This document shows, piece by piece, positions 1 to 7,309 of a stretch of 40,448 nt of DNA. A program made the translations under genes and the position numbers. The stretch lies in NCBI GenBank assembly GCA_021203545.1, contig JAJQAZ010000060.1, forward strand, positions 1-40,448, given 5' to 3'. Position 1 is the stretch's first letter. Each line of letters opens with the position of its first letter. Below the pieces are notes generated by a model, which saw nothing but the letters and a program-made list of their open reading frames with translations, was not told the DNA's origin and made no database searches. Source of the DNA: Tannerellaceae bacterium. GTDB lineage: Bacteria > Bacteroidota > Bacteroidia > Bacteroidales > Tannerellaceae.

Positions 1-409
1 AAATAAAATAGGTCGTATTCTGAATACTCATAAGTCTATGCAGCCTATCTATAAAAAGATATTTAAAGAAGTTGAAATAGCAATTGATAACCATTTGTTT
101 GATAGAAATGATATCGAATTTTTTAATGAAATGATTCGTGAATCAGAGCTACAGGGTGTTGATGTTCCGGAGAATTTAATTGAAATTCCCATTGATCTCA
201 TAGAACAAACATTAAATATACAATACATAATAAAAGATACCTGGCAGCAACTATTATATAAGGATGTGTTTGATATTAAGGAAAACTATGATGTTACATT
301 AATAAATAGCTTTTTAGATGAAGTGATTTATAACTATGACCCGGTAGAATTAACTTTAGCAGAGGGAATAGCCGGATTAGGTATAAGACTTATTAAAAGT
401 CAGCCATAA
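1..409 (+). CDS. 3' end of a gene, possibly LanC-like protein
   Basis: The reading frame is open from the left edge of the window, so the ATG at 38 is probably internal and this is the C-terminal part of a longer protein. The visible part is acidic, helix-rich and has no signal peptide. Near the end it reads LAEGIAGLGIRLI. That resembles the glycine-rich last helix of LanC-like lanthionine cyclases, where GLAGIGL-type motifs recur, but none of the zinc ligands of that family lies in the visible part. The family assignment is therefore a guess from one motif. The gene ends with TAA at 407 and faces the leftward cassette that begins at 616. Confidence 0.45.
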   Translation, partial: NKIGRILNTHKSMQPIYKKIFKEVEIAIDNHLFDRNDIEFFNEMIRESELQGVDVPENLIEIPIDLIEQTLNIQYIIKDTWQQLLYKDVFDIKENYDVTLINSFLDEVIYNYDPVELTLAEGIAGLGIRLIKSQP

Positions 410-571
410 AGCATTTGTTAATAAGTTTGGATTAATGTTATTACTCTCTGGCTTATTATTTTATATGTTACTATATTTTTTGTTTATATGAAATATATGG
501 CTCCGTATGCACATTAGTACCATCTACATTTTCACAATAAAGATTATCTCATATGGGGTTTTAAGGAAAGT

Positions 572-603
572 ATTCCGGAATGATCTACTGATCGTCCCGG
601 AAT
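572..603 (-). terminator. Hairpin downstream of the leftward HU/endolysin cassette
   Basis: Two 14-nt arms (572-585 and 590-603) pair with only two mismatches, both tolerable as wobble pairs in RNA, around a TACT loop. It lies just beyond the stop of the last leftward gene and could end that transcript, but no strong T tract follows. The 410-571 stretch is otherwise AT-rich with no gene visible. Confidence 0.35.
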
Positions 604-615
604 ATCGCTTTCTCT

Positions 616-984
616 TTAATCCGGGCGCATTCCTTTCTTAAAGTCTTTTCCGGGCAGGAAATATATTTTTATTTTCCGGATTGCTTTTCTTTTATTGCCA
701 TTTTCATACTCCATCGCTTTGGAAGAGACACTCAGGCGGAAGGTGCCGAAGTCTCCCAGCTTTATAATGCGTCCTTCCCGTAAATGTCTTATCAATACTT
801 CAGCAAGTAGATGAATAACCATTTTAAAAGTAATCGCACTTATTCCGGATGTACCGGCTGCTTCCCTTGCAATTGCTTCCAGATCTAACTCTGCCCCGTT
901 CTCTATCCGGGTATAGTATTTTACCTGTCCGGCATCTTTACCGAATTGCACTTTACGTTCGATTGTTTTTAATTTGTAACCCAT
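616..984 (-). CDS. HU-related DNA-binding protein
   Basis: This 122-residue protein fits the enlarged HU/IHF-related family of Bacteroidales. It has an N-terminal beta extension followed by a histone-like fold with the conserved turn KLGDFGTFRLSV. The ATG at 984 was chosen because the HU family begins there (MGYKLKTIE). The same frame is open upstream without a stop, through a membrane-segment-coding stretch, to 1374, which is discussed under the spanin-like gene. It is the last gene of a leftward cassette with an endolysin and holin-like gene. It probably bends DNA or acts as a nucleoid or phage regulatory protein; the exact role is unknown. Confidence 0.75.
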   Translation of the reverse strand: MGYKLKTIERKVQFGKDAGQVKYYTRIENGAELDLEAIAREAAGTSGISAITFKMVIHLLAEVLIRHLREGRIIKLGDFGTFRLSVSSKAMEYENGNKRKAIRKIKIYFLPGKDFKKGMRPD

Positions 985-1430
985 AATTTGTTTTTTGGTG
1001 AAAATGTAAATAATGAATAATAGCAAAATAACGAATCCGGGTCTCCCGGCAGGCAACAGGCGGCGGGTGTTTCTCTCTTCTGTTATTGCAGTGATCTCCC
1101 GGTCTGTTTCTTCTTCTTTTTTATAGGAGATTATTTGCTGGATAGCAGAGAGGGTATCGGCCGTTGTCTGCTCGGTTTCTGTGAAGATCACCGAATGAAT
1201 ATACTGGCGGTGCAGAGAGTCGGGTAGAGTCAAACAGATCTTCTTTGTCACGCTACGCAGGCGGGAAGCCTGTCTTTGTTGTATTGCGGACTGAAGAAGT
1301 CCGGTTTGTTCGCGCCTGGTGGAATCTGTGCGGATAATTGTCGACTCTTTCCGCAAACTTTTTTTACCCGGCATCCTCCGGTAGGGAGGAGGATGCTAAG
1401 GATAGTTGTAAATACAAAAAACTGTTTCAT
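985..1430 (-). pseudogene. Spanin-like lipoprotein gene with frame break at A7
   Basis: The ATG at 1430 opens a lipoprotein signal (MKQFFVFTTILSILLPTGGC) whose lipobox cysteine is residue 20. That frame soon ends. A second frame, entered by a -1 shift at the A7 run (1359-1365), continues with a charged periplasmic-type segment and a C-terminal membrane segment (FVILLLFIIYIF). Together these have the layout of a unimolecular spanin, which links outer and inner membrane during phage lysis. The A AAA AAA heptamer is in the right phase for -1 slippage. The second frame runs on into the HU gene without a stop. Programmed frameshift, mutation and sequencing error are all possible. The start overlaps the endolysin stop as ATGA. 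Confidence 0.5.
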
Positions 1431-1867
1431 CGGTACAGGATTTGTTGGCGGTTTATTCCATCTGCCTTATAAGAAAGGTGAAGAATGAACCGTTTGCGGT
1501 AAACGATTGCCTGGTCGAAATCCAGTCCGGAAGTAACCAGTAGATCCAACAAATGATCCGGGCCTTCAGGAATTGCCAGGTCGGCAGCTTCTCCTTTGAT
1601 ATGTTGTGATCCGGTCGAACCCTTTACCAACCGGTTAACTTCCGGCGAGCGGTAACCACTGGTAATGCGTACCGGTTTTCCATACAGAAGGCGGAGAGGT
1701 TGGAGCAAGTGGGCTACCAGTACACGGATTGACTCTTTGACCTGCCCCGTTGGTTTATTCGGGATTCCATACTTCCGGGCAGTGTCACTGTGTGTAAATT
1801 CCTGCCAGGTGAACCCCCCATGATCAATAGGAGGAGAGATATAATCAGGACTATTCATATTTTTCAT
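1427..1867 (-). CDS. M15-family peptidoglycan peptidase (endolysin-like)
   Basis: This is a 146-residue zinc D-Ala-D-Ala carboxypeptidase/endopeptidase of the M15A (VanY/DacD-like) type. The signature SQHIKGEAADL gives zinc ligands His89 and Asp96, and HLSY near residue 130 supplies the third histidine. ITSGYRSPEVN is the usual preceding motif. There is no signal peptide, so export would need the neighbouring holin-like protein. It cleaves peptide cross-links in the cell wall. It sits between a holin-like gene and a spanin-like gene, with ATGA coupling to the latter, so the context is a lysis cassette outside the intact prophage. Confidence 0.85.
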   Translation of the reverse strand: MKNMNSPDYISPPIDHGGFTWQEFTHSDTARKYGIPNKPTGQVKESIRVLVAHLLQPLRLLYGKPVRITSGYRSPEVNRLVKGSTGSQHIKGEAADLAIPEGPDHLLDLLVTSGLDFDQAIVYRKRFILHLSYKADGINRQQILYR

Positions 1868-1884
1868 TTTTCGTTTTTCATTTT

Positions 1885-2079
1885 TTATTTACCCGGAGGG
1901 TGCCGGGCAAAGAAGTCCATGCCCAGCAGGGCACCGGCGAACGTGCAGGTTTCGCCAAAAGCAACTAATACACTACTGTGTATCTCGCCTTCCGGTTTTA
2001 CCCAGAATCCGCAGAAGAGAAGGATCGTGCCGCTCGTGATGAGCAGCACTGCGATCCTTAATTGCCATTTACTCAACAT
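1885..2079 (-). CDS. Two-span membrane protein, putative holin
   Basis: This 64-residue protein has two hydrophobic stretches, about LRIAVLLITSGTILLFCGF and SSVLVAFGETCTFAGALLG, joined by a short PEGE-containing loop. That layout is common in small phage holins, which open the inner membrane for endolysin. The ATG at 2079 was preferred to an upstream in-frame TTG at 2109 because it overlaps the HU gene less. Assignment rests on size, topology and position next to the M15 peptidase, not on a catalytic or diagnostic motif. Confidence 0.55.
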   Translation of the reverse strand: MLSKWQLRIAVLLITSGTILLFCGFWVKPEGEIHSSVLVAFGETCTFAGALLGMDFFARHPPGK

Positions 2080-2503
2080 GTGGTAACGGGCACTCTTCTG
2101 TTCTCTCAACTACCTTCACATCGTCCTGCTCAAAGAATACATCCCGATAAGATTTTTTGATAGTAGTTGAGGGTGTGAAGCAGAGTTTTACTCCTTTGAT
2201 AAGATGGGCTCTGAAATCATCTTCATTTTCTACGCCCTCTGATTGAATGGTGTAACGAAAATTACCAAAGCCGGGCATTTTAATGATCGCTCCTTCTTTT
2301 AGTTCCATGTCTATTACCCATATAAGAGCTTCAATAACACTTTTTACCTCGGAGTTCCACATTTTGGTACGTGCGGAAACAAGGTTACATAACCGCTGCA
2401 TATCACAGTCATGGGATGCCTTGGCAATTGCATAGGTTTTTACTTTTCCCTGTTCAGGACCATTCAACACTTTACGCTGAATTTTACGATACTTTACTGA
2501 CAT
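2069..2503 (-). CDS. HU-related DNA-binding protein
   Basis: This 144-residue protein is a second HU/IHF-like protein, with MSVKYRKIQRKVL at the start, a helical dimerisation region, and the histone-like turn IKMPGFGNFRYTI. It resembles the Bacteroidales HU-related family that often accompanies small lysis-type cassettes. It heads the leftward cassette 2503-616 and ends inside the holin-like gene (11-bp overlap), which suggests one transcript. It shares architecture, but not close sequence, with the HU-like genes at 616 and 7310. The long C-terminal acidic tail is unusual for plain HU. Confidence 0.75.
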   Translation of the reverse strand: MSVKYRKIQRKVLNGPEQGKVKTYAIAKASHDCDMQRLCNLVSARTKMWNSEVKSVIEALIWVIDMELKEGAIIKMPGFGNFRYTIQSEGVENEDDFRAHLIKGVKLCFTPSTTIKKSYRDVFFEQDDVKVVERTEECPLPHVE

Positions 2504-2548
2504 AATACAATAAATTAAATGGTTATATGTTCACTATTGAACACGAAG

Positions 2549-2556
2549 CAAAAGTA
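2549..2556 (-). promoter_or_regulatory. Bacteroidetes -7 element for the leftward HU cassette
   Basis: On the minus strand this reads TACTTTTG, a match to the Bacteroidetes TAnnTTTG box, about 46 bp before the ATG of the HU-like gene at 2503. No clear -33 TTG is placed at the usual 19-21 bp, so the call is tentative. Confidence 0.4.
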
Positions 2557-2654
2557 TAGAGTGTGCAGAATTGAAAATTACGCTACTTTTTATTCGTAAA
2601 TTGTTTGTTAAAAGCGTGTTGGTTTTATTTTGAGTAAAAAAACAGCTTTTTTAA

Positions 2655-2669
2655 TGTATTGTAGAGTGA
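2655..2669 (+). repeat. Left copy of a 15-bp direct repeat
   Basis: TGTATTGTAGAGTGA occurs here and again at 32711-32725, just outside the right prophage end, in the same orientation. Removing the prophage brings the two copies to about 0.5 kb apart, flanking the ACGTACGT array. This suggests they belonged to one pre-existing locus rather than being phage att sites. Similarity does not extend beyond the 15 bp. The stretch 2504-2960 is otherwise very AT-rich with no gene. Confidence 0.5.
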
Positions 2670-2960
2670 TTTTTTAATTTCTTTCAACAGTAAAGAGTAT
2701 TTTGGTTTTAATGTTCTTTAAATAAGTTGATTGTGATTTATTATTGTGTAATATAATTTGTTGAATTATTATGATTTGTTTCAAAACAGATGAACTTTAT
2801 GGATAAATATTAACATCTCTTTTTATGTTTTCTTTTTGTTGGTGTTTTGTCTGGTTTAGCTTTCATATGTATGTGTTATTGTTTGATTTAATGCGTTTTT
2901 GTTATTTTGTTTATGCTTAAAATACGCAGAAAAAACATCTTTTATATAATTCTCAAAAAG

Positions 2961-3114
2961 TCACGTACGTAAGTTTGGAAAGTCACGTACGTAACTGTAC
3001 CTATTCACGTACGTAAGTATGGTAAATGACGTACGTGACTTTGTAAACTCATGTACGTGATCCGGTAGACTTACGTACGTGATCTTGTGGAGTTACGTAC
3101 GTAATTTTTATAGG
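2961..3114. repeat. Array of seven palindromic 22-bp iterons
   Basis: The 8-bp palindrome ACGTACGT recurs at 2963, 2985, 3007, 3029, 3051 (one change, ATGTACGT), 3073 and 3095. Each step is exactly 22 bp, about two helical turns, so the sites lie on one face of the helix. Each core is preceded by T-N and followed by RA (A or G, then A); the rest of each unit is loosely conserved. The unit length is not a multiple of three and no reading frame spans it, so it is not coding. Phased repeats of this type bind a dimeric protein repeatedly, as in iteron origins, partition sites or strong operators. No Rep or ParB gene is adjacent. Confidence 0.8.
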
Positions 3115-3156
3115 GAATAAAAATAGAGCAAAAAAGGTATAAAACGGCCTCTGGTT

Positions 3157-3162
3157 TTATAG
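3157..3162. repeat. Left target-site duplication (TTATAG)
   Basis: TTATAG directly precedes the putative left prophage end and recurs directly after the right end at 32703-32708. Mu-type transposition duplicates 5 bp. Either TTATA or TATAG would satisfy this, with one extra base matching by chance. Confidence 0.5.
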
Positions 3163-3411
3163 GGGGAAAAACAAAAAGTATAAATTAATAAAAACAAAGA
3201 ACCCCTTTGAAAGTCTCTTTAATAAAGGGAAGTGAACGATTTTTCTAAAAGAGAGAAAAAACAAAAAGTATAATTCACTATAATTCGGAGCCTCGTAATT
3301 ATAATCGGATTATACTTTTTCTGCATGTAACTATAATCTATGAAAACTACTCCCCTAAAGGCTTTGGGCAGTTTCTTCTTTATGCCTTCTATACGAAATA
3401 CTATACTTTTT
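3163..3411. promoter_or_regulatory. Left-end transposase-binding region
   Basis: Four copies of AAAAAGTATA or its complement lie here: ACAAAAAGTATA at 3171-3182 and 3261-3272, and the reverse-oriented TATACTTTTT at 3311-3320 and 3402-3411. The outer copies match the right-end sites in inverted orientation. The pattern of one terminal site plus inner sites about 90 and 140 bp further in resembles Mu L1, L2 and L3. That these bind the transposase encoded at 8399-10573 is an inference. Confidence 0.6.
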
Positions 3412-3476
3412 GATTTTCCGGATTTTTGCCTAAAATGGGCGTTACCTTACCATTTACCTTACCATAATTAAATAAA

Positions 3477-3503
3477 AAAGAGAGCCGAAAACCGCCTCTC
3501 TTT
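3477..3503 (-). terminator. Rho-independent terminator of the leftward early operon
   Basis: The arms AAAGAGAG (3477-3484) and CTCTCTTT (3496-3503) form a perfect 8-bp stem. On the minus strand it is followed by a T-rich tract (TTTTTTATTTAAT). It lies about 50 bp past the last leftward prophage gene and separates the operon from the transposase-binding end. Confidence 0.75.
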
Positions 3504-3549
3504 ATCTGTTTTGTATATGTAAAAACAACTTCTTTACACCGGATATTTT

Positions 3550-3762
3550 TTATTTCTTTCGTGTATTTCTGATAAGTGAAGACTGTTTTATGATCGCTTT
3601 CTCTGTCATTACGGTACCGTTTCCGGAAAGTCCTGCATGAAGTAAGTAACTTTTCCTTACTCCTATCTGCTCGGCCGTTAAAACGCTGTAAACGGCCGAT
3701 ATGCTACCGAAGTAGTAATCTTTGCGTTTTCCTATTAGATGAACGTGTACAACTTTTGTCAT
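3550..3762 (-). CDS. Small phage protein of unknown function
   Basis: This 70-residue basic protein begins with a beta-rich segment (MTKVVHVHLIGKRKDYYFG). A helix follows, around residues 22-45, and the tail is lysine/arginine-rich. No catalytic or metal-binding motif is visible. It is the last gene before the terminator at 3477-3503 and lies 37 bp after the tail-terminator-like gene. Its basic charge and small size would suit a nucleic-acid-binding accessory protein, but this is only an inference. Confidence 0.6.
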   Translation of the reverse strand: MTKVVHVHLIGKRKDYYFGSISAVYSVLTAEQIGVRKSYLLHAGLSGNGTVMTEKAIIKQSSLIRNTRKK

Positions 3763-3799
3763 ATGCTAAATAATAACTATTTGGAATAAATTTATAGTG

Positions 3800-4276
3800 T
3801 TACCTAAAAGATATTTTTACCTGGCTTACTTCCCTTTTTGTCTCTCCTTTATCGTGATCAGTCTCGTAGGCCGTCTCATAGGTTATCTCGTAACACTCGG
3901 CTGAAGAGTTTACAAACACCTTTCTAAAAGAACTCCTAAAGAGTGGTGAGTAAGTGCCGTTAGTGTATAATTGCAGTGCCTTATGAATTTCCTCCAGTAG
4001 TTCAATTGTTTTATAAGACTCTTCCTTCCGGGAAGAAGAGAAAGAGCCTGATATGGTTCTCATATGAGCCACAGTTATAGATATAGAAATATCTGCCATT
4101 TGCCGGCCGGCTCCCTCTTGGGTATATCTCACCTGGTCTACATCTAAAAGAGCGCAAGGCCATTTAACAGCTGGCTGGGTGTAACTTAATTGCCCCCAAT
4201 CCTTATCTATATAACCGAGCGCCTGGACCTCACTGGCCAGACGCTCCTGAATACTAAGTAAAATAGTTTTAATCAT
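3800..4276 (-). CDS. Tail terminator/completion-like protein
   Basis: This is a 158-residue protein with an N-terminal helix (residues 1-20), the segment VKWPCALLDVDQVRYTQEG, and alternating beta strands and helices. Such a layout is typical of tail-completion or tail-terminator proteins (Mu gp37/DUF1834-like). A virion role is inferred from fold-like pattern only. Oddly, it sits at the distal end of the leftward early operon rather than beside the other tail genes. The ATG overlaps the stop of the upstream gene as ATGA, indicating translational coupling. Confidence 0.5.
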   Translation of the reverse strand: MIKTILLSIQERLASEVQALGYIDKDWGQLSYTQPAVKWPCALLDVDQVRYTQEGAGRQMADISISITVAHMRTISGSFSSSRKEESYKTIELLEEIHKALQLYTNGTYSPLFRSSFRKVFVNSSAECYEITYETAYETDHDKGETKREVSQVKISFR

Positions 4277-4518
4277 TCGTCGAATAGGTTTAATTGCCTG
4301 GGATCATCTTCCGGCTGCTCCTTCAGTGCTCCCAGTGGTGTATTTATATATTTAAGAAAAGTATTATAACAGCAGGGATAAACAGGATAAACATAATTCT
4401 TCCATACCTGATAATAACTCTTGGTATAGTTACCGGGTTCGTAATGTTTCTGGGCTATCTCACAGACCAGTTTCATTTTTCGAAGCATGTTTATATGGTG
4501 TTTATTCTTTTTTGCCAT
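4273..4518 (-). CDS. Conserved phage protein, possible HTH
   Basis: This 81-residue basic protein contains the segment YTKSYYQVWKNYVYPVYP followed by a short helix (CYNTFLKYI), a pattern that could form a small helix-turn-helix. The ATG at 4518 was taken instead of an upstream in-frame TTG because the downstream start removes the overlap with the preceding gene and gives a basic N terminus (MAKKNKHH). The stop overlaps the following start as ATGA. Function is not recognised. Confidence 0.55.
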   Translation of the reverse strand: MAKKNKHHINMLRKMKLVCEIAQKHYEPGNYTKSYYQVWKNYVYPVYPCCYNTFLKYINTPLGALKEQPEDDPRQLNLFDE

Positions 4519-4522
4519 TATA

Positions 4523-4750
4523 TTAATCAATAAAACCAATGATTATTAACGTATCCGGATTACAAAGGAGATTAAATTTTTCCTCTCCTTCCTTTTCTAT
4601 GTATACTCTTTGTTTACCGTTTATAAGCGGCTCAGAGTGCTTTGTATATCCTTCATGACCGCTCTTAGTCTTAACTATAAAACCAGCATTTGGCTTTCCC
4701 CTAAAGTAGGCTAAATGATTTTCGATTTCCAAGTTGGTTATTTTCTTCAT
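4523..4750 (-). CDS. Small phage protein of unknown function
   Basis: This is a 75-residue protein of mixed charge, predicted mostly beta, without a signal peptide, membrane segment or recognisable motif. It lies 4 bp after the TAG stop of the upstream gene and just before the next gene, so it belongs to the leftward early operon. Conserved position and tight packing support it as a real gene. Confidence 0.55.
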   Translation of the reverse strand: MKKITNLEIENHLAYFRGKPNAGFIVKTKSGHEGYTKHSEPLINGKQRVYIEKEGEEKFNLLCNPDTLIIIGFID

Positions 4751-4754
4751 ACCA

Positions 4755-5168
4755 CTACTTAATTATAAAACCCCCAGACTTCTCGCAAAACTCAATCAGG
4801 CTTTCTACTTTATCTATAAATTCCGAAGATGGTGGTGCAGCCCTTTTATTAATGGATAAAAGTGAATTTTGCTCACTCTCTGACATCTTATCCCAATCTT
4901 TCCGAATTGCTCTTTTTACAAATACATATCCTCTAAATAGTCTTGCTATTATTTTAGATTCAGCGGCCGTAACTCTAAAGCCGTCATTTGATACAGGTGA
5001 TCCCGGACCACGGGAACCATTATAAATATAAAATCCTGGACGTGCAGTGTTTTCTCCATAACCAAATAAATAACAAGCACCTGTTTCATTAAGAATAACT
5101 GGCCAGGTAAAGATCATCCCATGTAGAGAACCAGCTTGCGTGTTTTTAGGTATTAAATCATATCCCAT
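4755..5168 (-). CDS. Conserved phage protein of unknown function
   Basis: This 137-residue protein begins MGYDLIPKN, a start reminiscent of short conserved phage proteins that begin MGYDL. It has the aromatic stretch GMIFTWPVIL and a C-terminal helical part (residues 90-137). No active-site motif is visible. The gene ends in a TAG that appears genuine: readthrough would add only 17 residues and the next start lies four bases on. This is evidence that TAG still means stop in this phage. Confidence 0.6.
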   Translation of the reverse strand: MGYDLIPKNTQAGSLHGMIFTWPVILNETGACYLFGYGENTARPGFYIYNGSRGPGSPVSNDGFRVTAAESKIIARLFRGYVFVKRAIRKDWDKMSESEQNSLLSINKRAAPPSSEFIDKVESLIEFCEKSGGFIIK

Positions 5169-5186
5169 AATTCTATCATATTTTAA

Positions 5187-5429
5187 TTATTCATAAAAGG
5201 GTTTCCATTTGCTCTCAATAGTTACGCTTAATTTTCCAGTGCCATCACAATGGTTGCAGGGAATCTTTCTGTTTTCGATTCTACCGGTCTCTTTATCCAG
5301 GTGATCATAATCAATATGGCCACCTTCTCCATTGCATACCGGGCAAACGAATCCGTAAAACTCATGTTCTTCTGTTACCCTCCCATATTTGGGCGGTTCT
5401 ATTTGTAGAATATGTTGTTGTTTACTCAT
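5187..5429 (-). CDS. DnaJ-type zinc-finger protein
   Basis: This is an 80-residue protein with two CxxCxGxG-like knuckles, CPVCNGEG and CNHCDGTG, the same motif used for zinc binding in DnaJ. Here they stand alone, without J-domain or substrate-binding domains. Such mini zinc-ribbon proteins are frequent in phage early operons and may mediate protein or nucleic-acid contacts. The specific role is unknown. It lies directly downstream of the Gam gene. Confidence 0.65.
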   Translation of the reverse strand: MSKQQHILQIEPPKYGRVTEEHEFYGFVCPVCNGEGGHIDYDHLDKETGRIENRKIPCNHCDGTGKLSVTIESKWKPFYE

Positions 5430-5434
5430 GGCTG

Positions 5435-5917
5435 TCAGGATTTTTTTGGTTTAATGAAAAATATTTCCTCCTGTTTTAAGCAAACGCCAATTTTATTATA
5501 GAGTTTAGCTATCTCCGGTTTTTTACGATCGGCAAGTAGTTTACTTTTGGATACTGTCTCTTCTATCTGAAGATAATCCGGAGCGAACTTTTTGACTTTT
5601 GCCAGGACCATGTTATCATCATAACCATCTTTGTTGGCTATTCTTTCTCTACCTGCCCGGAAACCCATCATTGCATAAGGAGTTTCTATAGTTTTTTTCT
5701 TCTCAAATAACTCTTCTCTGTGGGTGTCAGCGTAACTTTGTAGCTTTAATAAAGTTACTTCCTGCTCGGATTTCAATAAAGAAAGCTTTACTTCGTACTT
5801 CTGAAGAACTTCATCCCTTTTTGTTTTGATCTTTTGGATTTGGGCATCAATAGATGTGTAGTTCTTTAAATCCTGTTCTATCTGCTTACGGGAAACAGAC
5901 GTTCTTTTCTTTGTCAT
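5435..5917 (-). CDS. Host-nuclease inhibitor Gam-like protein
   Basis: This 160-residue protein matches the Mu Gam pattern. It has a long N-terminal coiled-coil (about residues 10-75, KIKTKRDEVLQKYEVKLSLL) followed by a compact C-terminal region with YAMMGFRAGRERIANK. Mu Gam is a Ku-like protein that binds DNA ends and blocks RecBCD-type exonucleases during infection. The position downstream of A, B and HU-like genes in the early operon agrees with Mu. Length is close to the family norm (~175 residues). Confidence 0.8.
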   Translation of the reverse strand: MTKKRTSVSRKQIEQDLKNYTSIDAQIQKIKTKRDEVLQKYEVKLSLLKSEQEVTLLKLQSYADTHREELFEKKKTIETPYAMMGFRAGRERIANKDGYDDNMVLAKVKKFAPDYLQIEETVSKSKLLADRKKPEIAKLYNKIGVCLKQEEIFFIKPKKS

Positions 5918-5939
5918 TACTGTAGTATTTATAGTTAAT

Positions 5940-6788
5940 TTAATTTGTTTTATTGTCCTGTTTTTTTCTATAGATCATTATATCTTTATACTTTCTTGTA
6001 CCAGTTGCCTGATTATATCTGCTATATATTTTTGATCCCTTAAAATAATCAACCCCTATATTGGTTGAGAACCATTCGCATAACTCTAATAATTCTGACT
6101 TTTCAGAAGTGTGATAAATATAGTTTTCATCCTGTAATACCGTCAGAACTTGCAAATAATCAGTTAAACGCCAGTAGGTATCAGATTTGTACGTTTTTGT
6201 ATTGGTCGAAAGATAAGGTGGGTCAATGATAAAAAGAATATTTCCCTGTTCTTTATATTTTTCATAAAGAAGCCTGTAATCCATTTTAACAATTTCCAAT
6301 CCTTCCAGATATGAATCTACATGATAATCCGATTTTTTAACATTATTGTAGAATGTTTGCTTTCCGAGTTCTTCAAAGCTATTGGCATACTTTGCGGAAA
6401 ACATTAAAGAAGATGATAAGGATATAGAATCAATGTAAGAACCTTTAATGTGTTCTTCTCTTAGTATTTGAACAATATGTTTTCTTACTTCTTCAGGAAG
6501 TTTCTTTTCTTTAGGATACTCCACTACATAAGTTCGGATTTTGTTTAATATCCGGTTTGTTGTTTCAATGTTTTCCAGTCTTTGGTGGAAGTCGTCATAA
6601 TCGTTGTATATGACCCTTAAATCCGGAAACATGCGTTTGGCTACATGCGACAAAAGACCGGAACCTCCAAATAAGTCTACAACTGTGTCTATACTTGGTT
6701 TTATATCAGATAACGCCTCTTTATACTCTTTTAGAAAGAATCTTTTTTGTCCTTGAAAAGGTATGGGAGCAGATGTATACATCTTCAT
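5940..6788 (-). CDS. DNA adenine N6-methyltransferase (D12 class)
   Basis: This 282-residue protein transfers methyl from S-adenosylmethionine to adenine N6. Visible motifs are PIPFQGQKRFF near the N terminus, the SAM-binding DLFGGSGLLS (about residues 43-52) and the catalytic DPPY (in IDPPYLSTN, around residue 189). The order fits the D12/Dam class. In the phage it probably protects DNA from host restriction or marks replicated copies; no cognate restriction gene is adjacent. It lies between Gam and an unknown early gene in the leftward operon. Confidence 0.85.
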   Translation of the reverse strand: MKMYTSAPIPFQGQKRFFLKEYKEALSDIKPSIDTVVDLFGGSGLLSHVAKRMFPDLRVIYNDYDDFHQRLENIETTNRILNKIRTYVVEYPKEKKLPEEVRKHIVQILREEHIKGSYIDSISLSSSLMFSAKYANSFEELGKQTFYNNVKKSDYHVDSYLEGLEIVKMDYRLLYEKYKEQGNILFIIDPPYLSTNTKTYKSDTYWRLTDYLQVLTVLQDENYIYHTSEKSELLELCEWFSTNIGVDYFKGSKIYSRYNQATGTRKYKDIMIYRKKQDNKTN

Positions 6789-6808
6789 TTATATAGAGTT
6801 TTTTATAG

Positions 6809-7306
6809 TTAATTACAATTTGCTAAATGTTGTTCTTTCTTTTGCTTTTTGGCTATGTTGTCACAATAAGCACGTACAGCACTAAGAAGAGAAGGAAGTT
6901 CACGGGTCTCTATCTGGGGGATGATCCGGCCTTTTGAAATAGGTAGCGAGCGGATGTGTTTATTTAGTTCTCGCCAGTCGTTATTTACCACATATACGCC
7001 AATCCGGGAAAACGTTTGTATAATCGCATGAATGATTTCCCGGCGTTCTGCCTTTTCGATCATCTTTGTTGGGTTACATTCCTCTTTAAGCCGGTAGCGC
7101 ATAGATTCTATAAGTTCAGTATATTCCTGATCAGAAAGAGCGGTTAAAGATACGGAGTAAACACCTTCTCCATATTCACCCTTTAGGAACTCTGTTACTT
7201 CGATTTCTTTACACTCCTTATGGAATGCTTTGTTATAGCCTTTCATTTGCTTTAATAGAGCAAAGAATGTGGCAGTACTGCGTGTTTTCTTCTTTGTTTT
7301 TGTCAT
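6809..7306 (-). CDS. Early phage protein of unknown function
   Basis: This 165-residue basic protein has helices rich in Arg, Lys and Glu (ECNPTKMIEKAERREIIHAI). Its C-terminal region carries ELPSLLSAVRAYCDNIAKK. The position after A, B and an HU-like protein is where Mu-like phages carry GemA-type or replication accessory genes. The sequence is not close enough to name it. No membrane segment or enzyme motif was found. It starts 3 bp after the stop of the HU-like gene. Confidence 0.5.
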   Translation of the reverse strand: MTKTKKKTRSTATFFALLKQMKGYNKAFHKECKEIEVTEFLKGEYGEGVYSVSLTALSDQEYTELIESMRYRLKEECNPTKMIEKAERREIIHAIIQTFSRIGVYVVNNDWRELNKHIRSLPISKGRIIPQIETRELPSLLSAVRAYCDNIAKKQKKEQHLANCN

Positions 7307-7309
7307 AGC

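Noticed and set aside
616-1374. A 252-residue membrane-anchored HU protein
   Set aside because: The frame is open but its first part fits a spanin that has lost its own start by frameshift; HU-family similarity begins at the ATG at 984.
2961-3114. CRISPR-like array
   Set aside because: The conserved core is 8 bp with 14-bp gaps that are partly conserved themselves, and no cas gene lies near. This fits iterons, not repeats and spacers.
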